From: Novosphingobium sp.
GTDB lineage: Bacteria > Pseudomonadota > Alphaproteobacteria > Sphingomonadales > Sphingomonadaceae
DNA: 64,000 nucleotides
Direction of reading: 5' to 3'
Assembly: GCF_039595395.1 (NCBI RefSeq)
Contig: NZ_JBCNLP010000006.1
Location: 935,001 to 999,000, forward strand
Below the pieces are notes generated by a model. That model was not told where the DNA came from, did not search any database, and was given only the letters and a program-made list of their open reading frames with translations. Below are positions 17,484-25,709 of this stretch, in pieces; position 1 is the stretch's first letter, and the number at the start of each line of letters is the position of its first letter. A program made the translations under genes and the position numbers.

Positions 17484-18713
17484 ATGGCCCGTCCAATGAT
17501 TCTTGGTGTTATTGCCGACGACGTTACCGGCGCAACCGATGTTGCATCTGTGCTGATCCGCCACGGCTGCCGCGTGGTGCAGACTTTTGACGTCCCCGGT
17601 AGCACTCCGCCTGCTGCCGACGCGATTGTGGTCAGCACCAAGATCCGCACGGCGCCGCTTGATGAGGCGTTGGCCACTGTCGATGCCGCGCTCGATTTTC
17701 TGCTGGAGCAGGGCGCGGACCAGATCTTCTACAAATATTGCTCGACCTTCGATTCCACGCCTCGGGGCAACATCGGCCCGGTGATCGATCATCTGCTGGC
17801 CCGGCTGGAGACCGATGTCACGGTGGCTTGCCCCTCCTATCCGGCGCTGGCGCGCACGGTCTATCAGGGGCATCTGTTTGTGGGGGACCGGCTGCTGTCG
17901 GACTCCTCGATGCGCGACCATCCGCTGACGCCGATGCACGACAGCGATCTGGTGCGCGTGCTGGGCGTTCAGGCGCGGGCGAGCGTCGGGCTGGCGCCGC
18001 TGGCCATGGTGGAGGCGGGGGAGCAGGCCTTGCAGGAAGGCTTTGCCGCGCTGGGGCGGCAGGTGGCCATCGTCGATGCCATCGATGATCGCCATATCTC
18101 CACCGTCGCGCGGGCCTGCCGCGCCATGCCGCTGGTGACGGGTGGCGCGGCTTTGGGCGGCGCTCTGGGCGGGTTGAGGATGGGCGACAATCGCGCGGCG
18201 CAGGCTGAGCGGCATGCCACGCCGGGCCCGGCGGCGATGCTTAGTGGTAGCTGTTCGGCGATGACCCTGAAGCAGGTGGCGCAGATGGCCGGCAAGGTGC
18301 CGTCACGCGCCATCGATCCGCTGAGCGCCGATGTGGAGGGCATCGTCTCATGGGCGTTGGAGCAAGCTGCCCATGGGGATTTCCTGATCTATTCCAGCGC
18401 CGATCCCGCAATCGTGGCGCAGGCTCAGGCCACGCTGGGCCGCGATGAGGCCGCCGCGCGGATCGAAACGCTCTTTGCGTGTCTGGCCGAGGCTTTGGCA
18501 AAGGCGGGGGTGAGGCGCTTTATCGTGGCGGGGGGCGAAACCTCCGGCGCGGTGACGCGCGCGCTCAAGGTGCGGATGATGAGTTTTGGCCCCGACATCG
18601 CCCCCGGCGTGCCGGTCACCTATACGCAGGAGCCGCAAGGTTACGCGCTGGCCCTGAAATCCGGCAACTTTGGCGATCCCGACTTTTTCCAGCTCGCCAG
18701 GGAGATGGTATGA
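17484..18713 (+). CDS. four-carbon acid sugar kinase family protein (DUF1537)
   Basis: A 409-residue kinase of the DUF1537/OtnK family. The N-terminal substrate domain has GVIADDVTGATDVASVL (residues 5-22) and FYKYCSTFDSTPRGNIGPV (about 80-98); the C-terminal nucleotide domain has IVAGGETSGAVTRAL near residue 345. Characterised members phosphorylate 3-oxo-tetronates, D-threonate, D-erythronate or 3-oxo-isoapionate with ATP. The gene heads the operon behind operator copy 3 and overlaps the decarboxylase gene by 4 bases (ATGA). No clear ribosome site precedes ATG 17484; an in-frame ATG at 17496 is an alternative start. Pairing with a class II aldolase-type protein supports kinase-then-decarboxylase logic; which acid sugar is used cannot be decided here. 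Confidence 0.92.
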   Translation: MARPMILGVIADDVTGATDVASVLIRHGCRVVQTFDVPGSTPPAADAIVVSTKIRTAPLDEALATVDAALDFLLEQGADQIFYKYCSTFDSTPRGNIGPVIDHLLARLETDVTVACPSYPALARTVYQGHLFVGDRLLSDSSMRDHPLTPMHDSDLVRVLGVQARASVGLAPLAMVEAGEQALQEGFAALGRQVAIVDAIDDRHISTVARACRAMPLVTGGAALGGALGGLRMGDNRAAQAERHATPGPAAMLSGSCSAMTLKQVAQMAGKVPSRAIDPLSADVEGIVSWALEQAAHGDFLIYSSADPAIVAQAQATLGRDEAAARIETLFACLAEALAKAGVRRFIVAGGETSGAVTRALKVRMMSFGPDIAPGVPVTYTQEPQGYALALKSGNFGDPDFFQLAREMV

Positions 18714-19345
18714 ACGAGACCCAACTGCGCGAGGCCATGGTGGACTATGCCCATTCGCTGTTCGCACGCGGCTATGGCTGCGGCACATCGGGCAATCTGA
18801 GTGCGCGGCTGGATGAGGACCATCTGCTGCTCACCCCCACCAACATCTCGCTCGGCCGCCTGACGGTGGACGGGCTAACGCGGGTGCGCATGGATGGCAG
18901 CCCCGTCGATGGCCCGGTGCCCACCAAGGAGGCATGGCTGCATCTGGCCGCCTATCGCGCGCGGCCCGGCATTGGCGCGGTGGTGCATCTGCATTCCACC
19001 CATGCGGTGGCGATGTCCTGTCTGGAGGTTGCCGACACCAGCGATGTCCTGCCGCCGATCACGCCCTATGCGGTGATGCGCTTCGGGCGGGTGGCGCTGG
19101 CGCCCTATTTCCGGCCCGGCGACACCACGCAGGCCGATATGATCGAGGGACTGCTGCGCGATCATCGCGCCATCCTGCTCTCCAATCACGGGCCGGTGGT
19201 GACGGGGGCGGACCTGCCCGCCGCCATCGCCGCCGCGGAGGAGTTGGAGGAAACATCGAAGCTCTATTTCGTGCTGGATGGTCATCGTTACCGCCGTTTG
19301 ACGGCGGAGCAGGTGGCCGAATTGAATGCCGTTTTCGGCGGTTAG
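18710..19345 (+). CDS. class II aldolase family protein, probable 3-oxo-acid phosphate decarboxylase (OtnC/OiaC-like)
   Basis: A 211-residue zinc-dependent class II aldolase/adducin-fold protein. It shows the phosphate-binding GCGTSGNLSARL (about 22-33), Glu in PTKEAWLHLAAY (about 70-82), the metal pair in VVHLHSTHAVA (about 90-100), and the third His in LLSNHGPVVTG (about 155). Homologues next to DUF1537 kinases (OtnC, OiaC) decarboxylate 3-oxo-tetronate 4-phosphate to DHAP or 3-oxo-isoapionate 4-phosphate to L-erythrulose 1-phosphate; other relatives are fuculose- or ribulose-phosphate aldolases/epimerases. The 4-base overlap with the kinase gene and the TIM-family gene in the same regulon favour the decarboxylase role. 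Confidence 0.88.
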   Translation: MNETQLREAMVDYAHSLFARGYGCGTSGNLSARLDEDHLLLTPTNISLGRLTVDGLTRVRMDGSPVDGPVPTKEAWLHLAAYRARPGIGAVVHLHSTHAVAMSCLEVADTSDVLPPITPYAVMRFGRVALAPYFRPGDTTQADMIEGLLRDHRAILLSNHGPVVTGADLPAAIAAAEELEETSKLYFVLDGHRYRRLTAEQVAELNAVFGG

Positions 19346-19354
19346 GAGAGGCCT

Positions 19355-19639
19355 GTGATCGTCTGGGTGGAATTTGTCGTCATGGCGCAGCATCGCGCCG
19401 CCTTTCTGGAGCGTGTGCTGGGGCAGGCACGGGATTCTATGGCGCTGGAGCCGGCCTGTCAACGCTTCGATGTGGCCACCGATGGCCGGCATGACGACCG
19501 CGTGCTGCTGTATGAAATCTATGACGATGCCGCCGCTTTCGACGCGCATCTGGCCAGCGCTCACTTCAAGGCTTTCGATGCCGAGGTGACGCCGTGGATC
19601 CTGTCGAAGAAGGTCGAGTTGCTGGACGGCCCTCTGTGA
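19355..19639 (+). CDS. ABM-domain (antibiotic biosynthesis monooxygenase/LsrG-like) small protein
   Basis: A 94-residue single-domain protein with the ferredoxin-like ABM fold: an initial hydrophobic strand IVWVEFVVMAQH, a helix with EPACQRFDV, VLLYEIYDDAAAFDAH (about 50-65) and HFKAFDAEVTPWI (about 70-82). The start is GTG at 19355, supported by TAGGAGAGG just upstream. ABM proteins include quinol monooxygenases, but also LsrG, which isomerises a phosphorylated diketo-pentose. In an operon of phosphosugar enzymes an isomerase or tautomerase role is at least as likely as oxygenase chemistry. Its stop overlaps the next GTG start. Confidence 0.85.
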   Translation: MIVWVEFVVMAQHRAAFLERVLGQARDSMALEPACQRFDVATDGRHDDRVLLYEIYDDAAAFDAHLASAHFKAFDAEVTPWILSKKVELLDGPL

Positions 19640-20655
19640 AGCGCGGGCTGGCCATCGGCGCGGGCTATTTCAGCCAGTTCCACTTCGACGCCTGGGCGCG
19701 GGTGGAAGGGGCCGGGATCGTCGCCCTGTGCGACAGCGATCCGCGGTGCGCGCATTCTATGGCGCAGCGTTTCGGCATTCCTGCTTATGGCGACGATCTG
19801 GCCGCGCTGATCGAGCGTGAAAAGCCCGATTTTCTCGACATCATCACCCCGCCGCAGACCCATGCCGAGATCGTGCGCATGGCGGCGGAGCGCGGCATTG
19901 CCGTGTTGTGCCAGAAGCCGCTGGCGCCCGATTTCGCGCAGGCGCAGACCATCGTGGCCATGGCCGAGCAGGCGGGCATCCTGTTCATGGCGCATGACAA
20001 TTTCCGCTTTCAGCCGTGGCATCGCGAAATCAGGCGCCAGATCGATGCCGGGCGCATCGGCGCGCTTCAGGCGATCCATTGCCGCACCCGTCTGGGCGAT
20101 GGCTGGGGGCAGGATGCCTATCTCTCGCGCCAGCCTTATTTTCGCGAGATGCCGCGTTTTCTGGTGCATGAGACCGGCGTGCATATCCTCGATGTCTTCC
20201 GTTTTCTGGGCGGGGAGATCACGCGGGTCATGGCCCGGCTGGACCGTCTCAACCCGGTGATCGCGGGCGAGGACAAGGCGCTGGTGCTATGCGATTTCGC
20301 CAATGGCGCCACCGGCCTGTGGGACGCCGACCGCTATCACCCGGCCGAGGCGGACGACCCGCGCTATACCTTTGGAGCGTTCCGCGTCGAGGGGAGCGAG
20401 GGCACGCTGGTGCTTGCCGAGGATGGCGATCTGCGCGCCATCTCGCCTCAAGGACAGGTAGAGGCCGTGCCGTATCATCATGAGAAAAAGGGCTTTGCGG
20501 GCGATTGCGTCTACCACACGCTGGCCCATTTCACCCGAGCCCTGGCCGATCGGCAGCCGCATGAGCTGACCGGAGCGGACTATCTGCGCACGCTGGCGCT
20601 GGTCGAGGCCGTTTACGCAAGCCACGAAACACAATCATGGAGAGATGCAGGATGA
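19636..20655 (+). CDS. Gfo/Idh/MocA family sugar dehydrogenase
   Basis: A 339-residue NAD(P)-dependent oxidoreductase. An N-terminal Rossmann fold (LAIGAGYFSQFHFDAW, then VALCDSDPRC) is followed by the conserved Lys in VLCQKPLAPDFAQA (about 95) and the C-terminal substrate domain with catalytic-type His in HETGVHILDVFRFL (about 180). The probable start is GTG 19636, which overlaps the preceding stop (GTGA); an in-frame ATG at 19594 would add 14 residues read from within the ABM gene. Relatives oxidise sugars at C1 to lactones (for example D-apiose or glucose dehydrogenases) or at C3/C5 of polyols. With the SMP-30 lactonase in the regulon, C1 oxidation is the simplest reading. Confidence 0.88.
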   Translation: MKRGLAIGAGYFSQFHFDAWARVEGAGIVALCDSDPRCAHSMAQRFGIPAYGDDLAALIEREKPDFLDIITPPQTHAEIVRMAAERGIAVLCQKPLAPDFAQAQTIVAMAEQAGILFMAHDNFRFQPWHREIRRQIDAGRIGALQAIHCRTRLGDGWGQDAYLSRQPYFREMPRFLVHETGVHILDVFRFLGGEITRVMARLDRLNPVIAGEDKALVLCDFANGATGLWDADRYHPAEADDPRYTFGAFRVEGSEGTLVLAEDGDLRAISPQGQVEAVPYHHEKKGFAGDCVYHTLAHFTRALADRQPHELTGADYLRTLALVEAVYASHETQSWRDAG

Positions 20656-21806
20656 CCAAATTCATGAACAACCGGCGCGATGTCTTGCGACTGATGGGGA
20701 CGGGCAGCGCCGTCATGCTGGCAGGCTTTCCCACCGTTCCAGCCTTTGCCGCCGCATCCGCGCGCTCGACGGTGGTCGATGTTGTCGGTGATGCTTTCCA
20801 TATCAACGGCAAGCTGACCTATCCCGGTCGTGTGTATCGCGGCTCGAAGATCGAGGGGCTGCTCTTCACCTCGCGCATGGTGAATTGTATTGCCAATGAC
20901 CAGAACCCGGAGACGCGCGGCATGTGGGCCTATCGCGACGGCCCCTGGGATCCCGAGCGCAACACCAATGAGTTCATTGCCGCCCTGCCGCTCTATCGCG
21001 CCCATGGGCTGACCTCTGTGGCTTTCAACATTCAGGGCGGCAGCCCGATGGGCTATGGCTGGCATCAGCCCTGGCAGATGAGCGGCTATACCGCTGACGG
21101 CCAACTGCTCCCCGATTACCGCGATCGCCTGATCCGTGTGCTCGATGCCCTTGATGCCGCTGGCATGGTGGCCATTCTGGGGCTGTTCTACATTGCGGCG
21201 AAACCGGCGCTCAAGGATGAGGCGGCTGTGTTGCGCGCCGCTGATGAGGTGATCGATCTGGTCTGCCAGAAGGGCTATACCCATGTGCTGATCGAGGTCG
21301 GCAATGAGGTGGATCTTGCCCCCTGGGCGCATGACATCATCAAGCCTGCCCGCGCACATGAGCTGGTCAGTCGCATTCAGACCCGCAGCAAGGGCAAGAT
21401 CCGCAACCGGCAGGGGCGGCTCCAGGTCAGCACCAGCATACTCTGGCACTCGCAAATTCCGGCCAAGCTGCTGGAAAGCGTGGATTACGTGCTGTTCCAT
21501 GGCAATGCGATGGCCACGCCCGACAGCCTGCGCAGCCGCGCCAAGGACATTCGCGCGATGCCCGGCTACCATGGCCAGCCTCTGCTGATCAATGAGGACG
21601 ATCATTTCGATTTCGAGAAGTTCGACAATGACCTGAATGCCGCGGTGCAGGAATATGTCGGCTGGGGCTATTTCGATTACCGCCAGATCACAGAGCCCTT
21701 CGAGGATGGCTATCAGAGCCTGCCGGTGGATTGGGGCATCAATTCCGCGCGCAAGAAAGGGTTCTTCAACGCCCTTGCGGAGATCACCGGTACAACAAAG
21801 GCTTAG
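20652..21806 (+). CDS. Tat-exported glycoside-hydrolase-like TIM-barrel protein, family not recognised
   Basis: A 384-residue protein that begins with a twin-arginine-like leader (NNRRDVLRLMGTGSAVMLAG) and a cleavage site near VPAFAAA. The body looks like a clan-A (beta/alpha)8 glycosidase: a Glu after strand 4 in VLIEVGNEVDLAPW (about residue 215) and another late in the barrel in LLINEDDHFDFEKF (about 315) are placed like acid/base and nucleophile. I do not recognise the GH family; GH5-like cellulase superfamily is the nearest impression. ATG 20652 overlaps the dehydrogenase stop. It is the last gene of the acid-sugar operon, so it probably releases in the periplasm the sugar that the other enzymes consume. 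Confidence 0.75.
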   Translation: MTKFMNNRRDVLRLMGTGSAVMLAGFPTVPAFAAASARSTVVDVVGDAFHINGKLTYPGRVYRGSKIEGLLFTSRMVNCIANDQNPETRGMWAYRDGPWDPERNTNEFIAALPLYRAHGLTSVAFNIQGGSPMGYGWHQPWQMSGYTADGQLLPDYRDRLIRVLDALDAAGMVAILGLFYIAAKPALKDEAAVLRAADEVIDLVCQKGYTHVLIEVGNEVDLAPWAHDIIKPARAHELVSRIQTRSKGKIRNRQGRLQVSTSILWHSQIPAKLLESVDYVLFHGNAMATPDSLRSRAKDIRAMPGYHGQPLLINEDDHFDFEKFDNDLNAAVQEYVGWGYFDYRQITEPFEDGYQSLPVDWGINSARKKGFFNALAEITGTTKA

Positions 21807-21995
21807 GCGGACACCTTCCTCCGGATGTTTGCCGGTGCCGAGATTGTGAAGGTGACCCATGGGGGTCTTGAGGTCGCCCGCGTCGACCTGGGTTTCAAGC
21901 GGACGTGGCTTTTGCCATATCAGCGGGATAGAGGGGCACGACACGCTCTCACATAGTGACTTTCCTTGTTATCCGGAATCGACGACAAGGAGACC

Positions 21996-22955
21996 ATGTT
22001 GCGCACCCTTTATCCCCCCATCGAACCCTATGAAACCGGTATGCTCGACGTGGGCGACGGCCACAGCCTCTACTATGAGCGCTGCGGCACGCCGGGTGCC
22101 AAGCCGGCTGTCTTTCTGCACGGCGGGCCGGGCGGAGGCATTTCACCCAGCCATCGCTGTCTGTTCGATCCAGCGCTTTACGACGTTCTGTTGTTCGACC
22201 AGCGCGGCTGCGGAAAATCCGCCCCTCACGCCGGGCTTGAGGCGAACACGACCTGGCATCTGGTGGCCGACATCGAGCGGCTGCGGGTCTTGGCCGGCGT
22301 CGATCAATGGCTGGTCTTCGGCGGCTCCTGGGGCTCGACGCTGGCGCTCACCTATGCGCAAGCCCATGCCGATCGCGTGACGGAACTGGTCCTGCGCGGC
22401 ATCTACATGTGCACGGGGCCGGAACTGAACTGGTTCTACCAATTCGGCGTCTCGGAGATGTTCCCTGATAAATATGAGCGCTTCCTCTCCCCCATTCCGC
22501 AGGCCGAGCGTGGAGATATGTTGACTGCCTATCATCGCCGCCTGACGACGGGGGTGCTGGAGGATCAGATCGCCGCCGCCCGCGCATGGAGCCTGTTCGA
22601 AGGCGAGACCATCACCCTGCTCCCGGACCCCGAGACGACGGCCCAGCATGACAATGGCCATTTCGCTCTCGCCTTCGCGCGTCTCGAAACCCATTATTTT
22701 GTCAACGACTGCTGGCTTCAGCCGGGTCAACTGTTGCGCGATGCGGAGAAACTGCGGTCGATTCCCGGAACCATCGTCCATGGCCGCTACGACATGCCTT
22801 GCCCGGCCCGCTATGCCTGGGCGCTCCATAAGGCATGGCCCGAGGCGGACTTTCATCTGATTGAGGGCGCGGGCCACGCTTTCTCCGAGCCGGGCATTCT
22901 GGATCGATTGATACGGGCGACCGACCGTTACGCAGGTAAGCCCGAGGAAGCCTGA
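21996..22955 (+). CDS. pip: proline iminopeptidase
   Basis: A 319-residue alpha/beta hydrolase of peptidase family S33 that removes N-terminal proline from peptides in the cytoplasm. The signatures are HGGPGGGISPSH (oxyanion region, about 46), DQRGCGKSAPH (about 70), the nucleophile in FGGSWGSTLALTY (about 110), the acid Asp in HGRYDMPCPARY (about 265) and the catalytic His in GAGHAFSEPG (about 295). Length and motifs are typical. ATG 21996 has an AAGGAG site 3-9 bases upstream. It stands alone, convergent with the GH97 gene. Confidence 0.93.
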   Translation: MLRTLYPPIEPYETGMLDVGDGHSLYYERCGTPGAKPAVFLHGGPGGGISPSHRCLFDPALYDVLLFDQRGCGKSAPHAGLEANTTWHLVADIERLRVLAGVDQWLVFGGSWGSTLALTYAQAHADRVTELVLRGIYMCTGPELNWFYQFGVSEMFPDKYERFLSPIPQAERGDMLTAYHRRLTTGVLEDQIAAARAWSLFEGETITLLPDPETTAQHDNGHFALAFARLETHYFVNDCWLQPGQLLRDAEKLRSIPGTIVHGRYDMPCPARYAWALHKAWPEADFHLIEGAGHAFSEPGILDRLIRATDRYAGKPEEA

Positions 22956-23008
22956 CCTGATCGCAGTGCCTGCAGCAGGGCCGCACCGGATCCGGGGCAG
23001 CCTCGCTG

Positions 23009-24958
23009 TCAAGGTTCCAGGATCATCGCAGCCCCGCCCGAACCGGCCAGATCAAGCGCAAGAGCCCCATGGACCGCGCGCGCTTCCTTCACCGTTTCGC
23101 GCGGCGTGGCACCATCACGCCAGAGCGTCATGTGAAACGCTGCCCCCAAAAGATCGAGCGGCAGGCTGATGCTGCGCGCCTCATGGTTGTTCAGCACGCC
23201 GACATACCAGCGCTTCCCCTTCCGACGGGCGATGGCGACATAATCCCCCACCTGCCCACCCAGAAAGCGGGTTTCGTCCCAGATAGTGGGCACGCCGCGG
23301 ATAAAGTCCAGCCCCTGCGGGCTCTCGGCATAGGCATCCGGGCTGTCCGCAAGGCTGGCGAAGGGGCTTTCATAGGCCACATACAGCGCCAGCCCATGGG
23401 CCCGCGTGGTCTGAACGAAAGGCCGGTCATTGCGCGGCACGAAATCGGCGGGCGCCACATTGTTGAAGCCGCCGGGCGTATAATCCATCGGCCCCAGCAG
23501 ACCGCGCGTATAGGCGAGCATCACATTGTGGTCGGCGGTGACGCGGCGGCTCCATTTGTTGTATTCCGCGCCCATAACCCCTTCCTGTGTCAGGAAATTG
23601 GGATAGGCGCGCGTCAGGCCACGCGGCACATAGGCGCCATGCAGATCGACCATCAGATGATGGCGCGCGGCCGCTTCCAGCAGGCGGTGATACCAGTCGA
23701 CCATGGCCTGATCGTCGCGGTCCATGAAATCGACCTTGATCCCGGCGATCCCCATCGCGGCATATTGCGCCAGCGCAGCCTCCATATTGGCGTCCAGCGC
23801 GCGCCAGTTGAACCACAGCCACAGGCGGACATGCTTTTTCGCGCCATAGTCGATCAGCGCGGGCAGATCGATGGCCGGGTTCCAATGCATCATATCGGCG
23901 CCGGGGCGAACCTCGCCCGCGCCGCCCGCGCCCTGATACCAGCCTTCGTCGATCAAGCTGTAGGGCAGGCCGTTGGCGGCGGCGAAATCGATGAAGGCTT
24001 TGGCCGTTTCGGTGTTGGTGCCGGCCTTGGCCACGCTCTTCAGACTGGGCCCGTTCCACCAGTCCCATGCCGAGAGGCCCGGCTTGATCCAGTCGGTTTG
24101 CGCCACGCGCGAAGGCTCGGCCAAGCTGGTGACCAGCGTGGAGGGGATCAGATCGCCCGCTTTGTCGCCCAGCATGATCAGCCGCCACGGCGAGGCCAGC
24201 GGCGAACCGACCTTGCCGCGCACGGCGATGCGCGGATCGTCCAGCGCGGGGGACAGTTTGGCGGCAAAGCCCGGTCCGCCATCGCCGCGCCCGGTCAGGG
24301 CGAGGCCCGCATAATCGGCCAGTCCGGCCTCGGTGATGGCCAGCGCCTTGCCGTTGCTTTCGCACAGCATGGGCAGGTCGAAGAGGTTGTGGGGCCGCGC
24401 TTTGGCCGGATCGACCGGCTCATATTCTCCCTCATGGCTCTTGCCGAAGGAGCCGATGTTGAAACCCCAGCAATGGCTGCCCGGCGCCACGCGGAATTCG
24501 CTGCGCTCTTCGCGGATGATGGGAGCCACGATCTGCGGCTGCACCGGCAGAATGGTGCGAAAAGCAACACCATCGTTATAGGCGCGCAATTCGACGGTTA
24601 GGGCCCTGCGGGCGCCGTCCTTTTCCACCAGTTGGATGCTCAATGCGCGATAGCGGTCGGCGGCGGAGGCAGCCTTGCCCGCGATGATGGCATAGCGATC
24701 CTCGCCCGCCGTCGCCTCGCTGCCGGTGACCGTCAGTCCTGTCGCCAGCGGGCCTTCCGCCAGCGTGAGGCCCAGAGGCGAGGCCTCGATCACCTGCTGC
24801 CCGTCCCGTTCGGCTGACCACAGGGGTTGGCCCTGCGCATCGACGGAGAGGCGAATGCGGTTATGGCCATCCGGCGAGGCCACATCGAGCGATTGCGCCA
24901 GAGCGGGCGTGGCAAAAGCCAGTGCCATAAGGGGCAGGGCGTGGAAGGCACGTTTCAT
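23009..24958 (-). CDS. glycoside hydrolase family 97 (alpha-galactosidase/alpha-glucosidase type)
   Basis: A 649-residue periplasmic enzyme with a signal peptide (to ATPALAQ, residue 22), the N-terminal beta-sandwich of GH97 (SPDGHNRIRLSVD opening), a (beta/alpha)8 catalytic domain starting near residue 270 (LSAWDWWNGPSLKS, LIDEGWYQGAGG) and a C-terminal sandwich. The barrel carries GIKVDFMDRDDQ near 385; retaining alpha-galactosidase members of GH97 have an Asp here, whereas inverting SusB-type alpha-glucosidases use Glu residues instead. That points to the retaining, alpha-galactosidase-like type, but this needs an alignment. The ATG at 24958 begins the signal peptide. Last gene of a - strand run with two esterases and a GH2 enzyme. 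Confidence 0.88.
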   Translation of the reverse strand: MKRAFHALPLMALAFATPALAQSLDVASPDGHNRIRLSVDAQGQPLWSAERDGQQVIEASPLGLTLAEGPLATGLTVTGSEATAGEDRYAIIAGKAASAADRYRALSIQLVEKDGARRALTVELRAYNDGVAFRTILPVQPQIVAPIIREERSEFRVAPGSHCWGFNIGSFGKSHEGEYEPVDPAKARPHNLFDLPMLCESNGKALAITEAGLADYAGLALTGRGDGGPGFAAKLSPALDDPRIAVRGKVGSPLASPWRLIMLGDKAGDLIPSTLVTSLAEPSRVAQTDWIKPGLSAWDWWNGPSLKSVAKAGTNTETAKAFIDFAAANGLPYSLIDEGWYQGAGGAGEVRPGADMMHWNPAIDLPALIDYGAKKHVRLWLWFNWRALDANMEAALAQYAAMGIAGIKVDFMDRDDQAMVDWYHRLLEAAARHHLMVDLHGAYVPRGLTRAYPNFLTQEGVMGAEYNKWSRRVTADHNVMLAYTRGLLGPMDYTPGGFNNVAPADFVPRNDRPFVQTTRAHGLALYVAYESPFASLADSPDAYAESPQGLDFIRGVPTIWDETRFLGGQVGDYVAIARRKGKRWYVGVLNNHEARSISLPLDLLGAAFHMTLWRDGATPRETVKEARAVHGALALDLAGSGGAAMILEP

Positions 24959-24974
24959 CTGGAGAATCCTCGTT

Positions 24975-25709
24975 TTACAGGCCCAGCGTGGCGAGGCGGG
25001 GGGTAAGCAGACCGGCCATGGCGTCATAGCCCGCTTCGGTGGGATGGACATTGTCATAGGAAAGGCCGGGCTTCATGCCCCCGGCGCCGTCATCGAGCAC
25101 CTCGTGATAATCGATCCAGTCCAACCCGGCCTGAGCGGCATAATCGCGCATCCAGCCATTGAGCGCGGCGATCGGCGTGCGCGTGTCCAGACCCGGCCTC
25201 CATGGATAATGCGAGGCCGGGGGGATCGAGGCGAGCAGCACGCGCAGCCCATTGGCGCGGGCCAGCGTGGTCATGGCGGCGATGGTGTCGCGGCTCATGG
25301 CCTCTGTCATGGGGCCGGTGTTGCCCGCGATATCATTGGTGCCGCCCATGATATGCACGGCGCGGGGCCGCAGCGCGATCACATCGGCCATCATGCGCAG
25401 CAGCATCTGGGGCGTGGTCTGCCCGCCGATGCCGCGATTGACGCGTCCGGGCGTGAAAAAACCGGGGCGTTTGTCTTTCCACCCCTGCGTGATGCTGTCG
25501 CCCATAAAGACGATGCCGGTGGCCACGCCGCTGGCGATCAGCGCGCGATTGTCGTCGGCATAGCGGCCCAGCCAGGCAAAATCGCTGTGCAGGCGGCGGT
25601 CGGCCTCGCTTTCGGCCGGACATTCGGCCGCCTTTGCGGGCATGGCCGCGCTCAGCGGCAGGGCAGCGGCCATGCCCATCATCGCGCGGCGGTTGAGGGT
25701 GGCTGTCAT
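24975..25709 (-). CDS. exported SGNH/GDSL hydrolase (esterase)
   Basis: A 244-residue SGNH-fold esterase. It has a Tat-like leader (LNRRAMMGMAAALPLSAA), block I nucleophile Ser in FMGDSITQGW (about 68), block II Gly in VNRGIGGQTT (about 90), block III Asn in MGGTNDIAG (about 118), and block V Asp-x-x-His in YDNVHPTEAGY (about 222). This architecture is typical of platelet-activating-factor acetylhydrolase-like carbohydrate acetyl esterases. ATG 25709 overlaps the end of the carboxylesterase gene by 4 bases. It probably removes acetyl groups from the glycan attacked by the neighbouring GH97 and GH2 enzymes. Confidence 0.88.
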   Translation of the reverse strand: MTATLNRRAMMGMAAALPLSAAMPAKAAECPAESEADRRLHSDFAWLGRYADDNRALIASGVATGIVFMGDSITQGWKDKRPGFFTPGRVNRGIGGQTTPQMLLRMMADVIALRPRAVHIMGGTNDIAGNTGPMTEAMSRDTIAAMTTLARANGLRVLLASIPPASHYPWRPGLDTRTPIAALNGWMRDYAAQAGLDWIDYHEVLDDGAGGMKPGLSYDNVHPTEAGYDAMAGLLTPRLATLGL

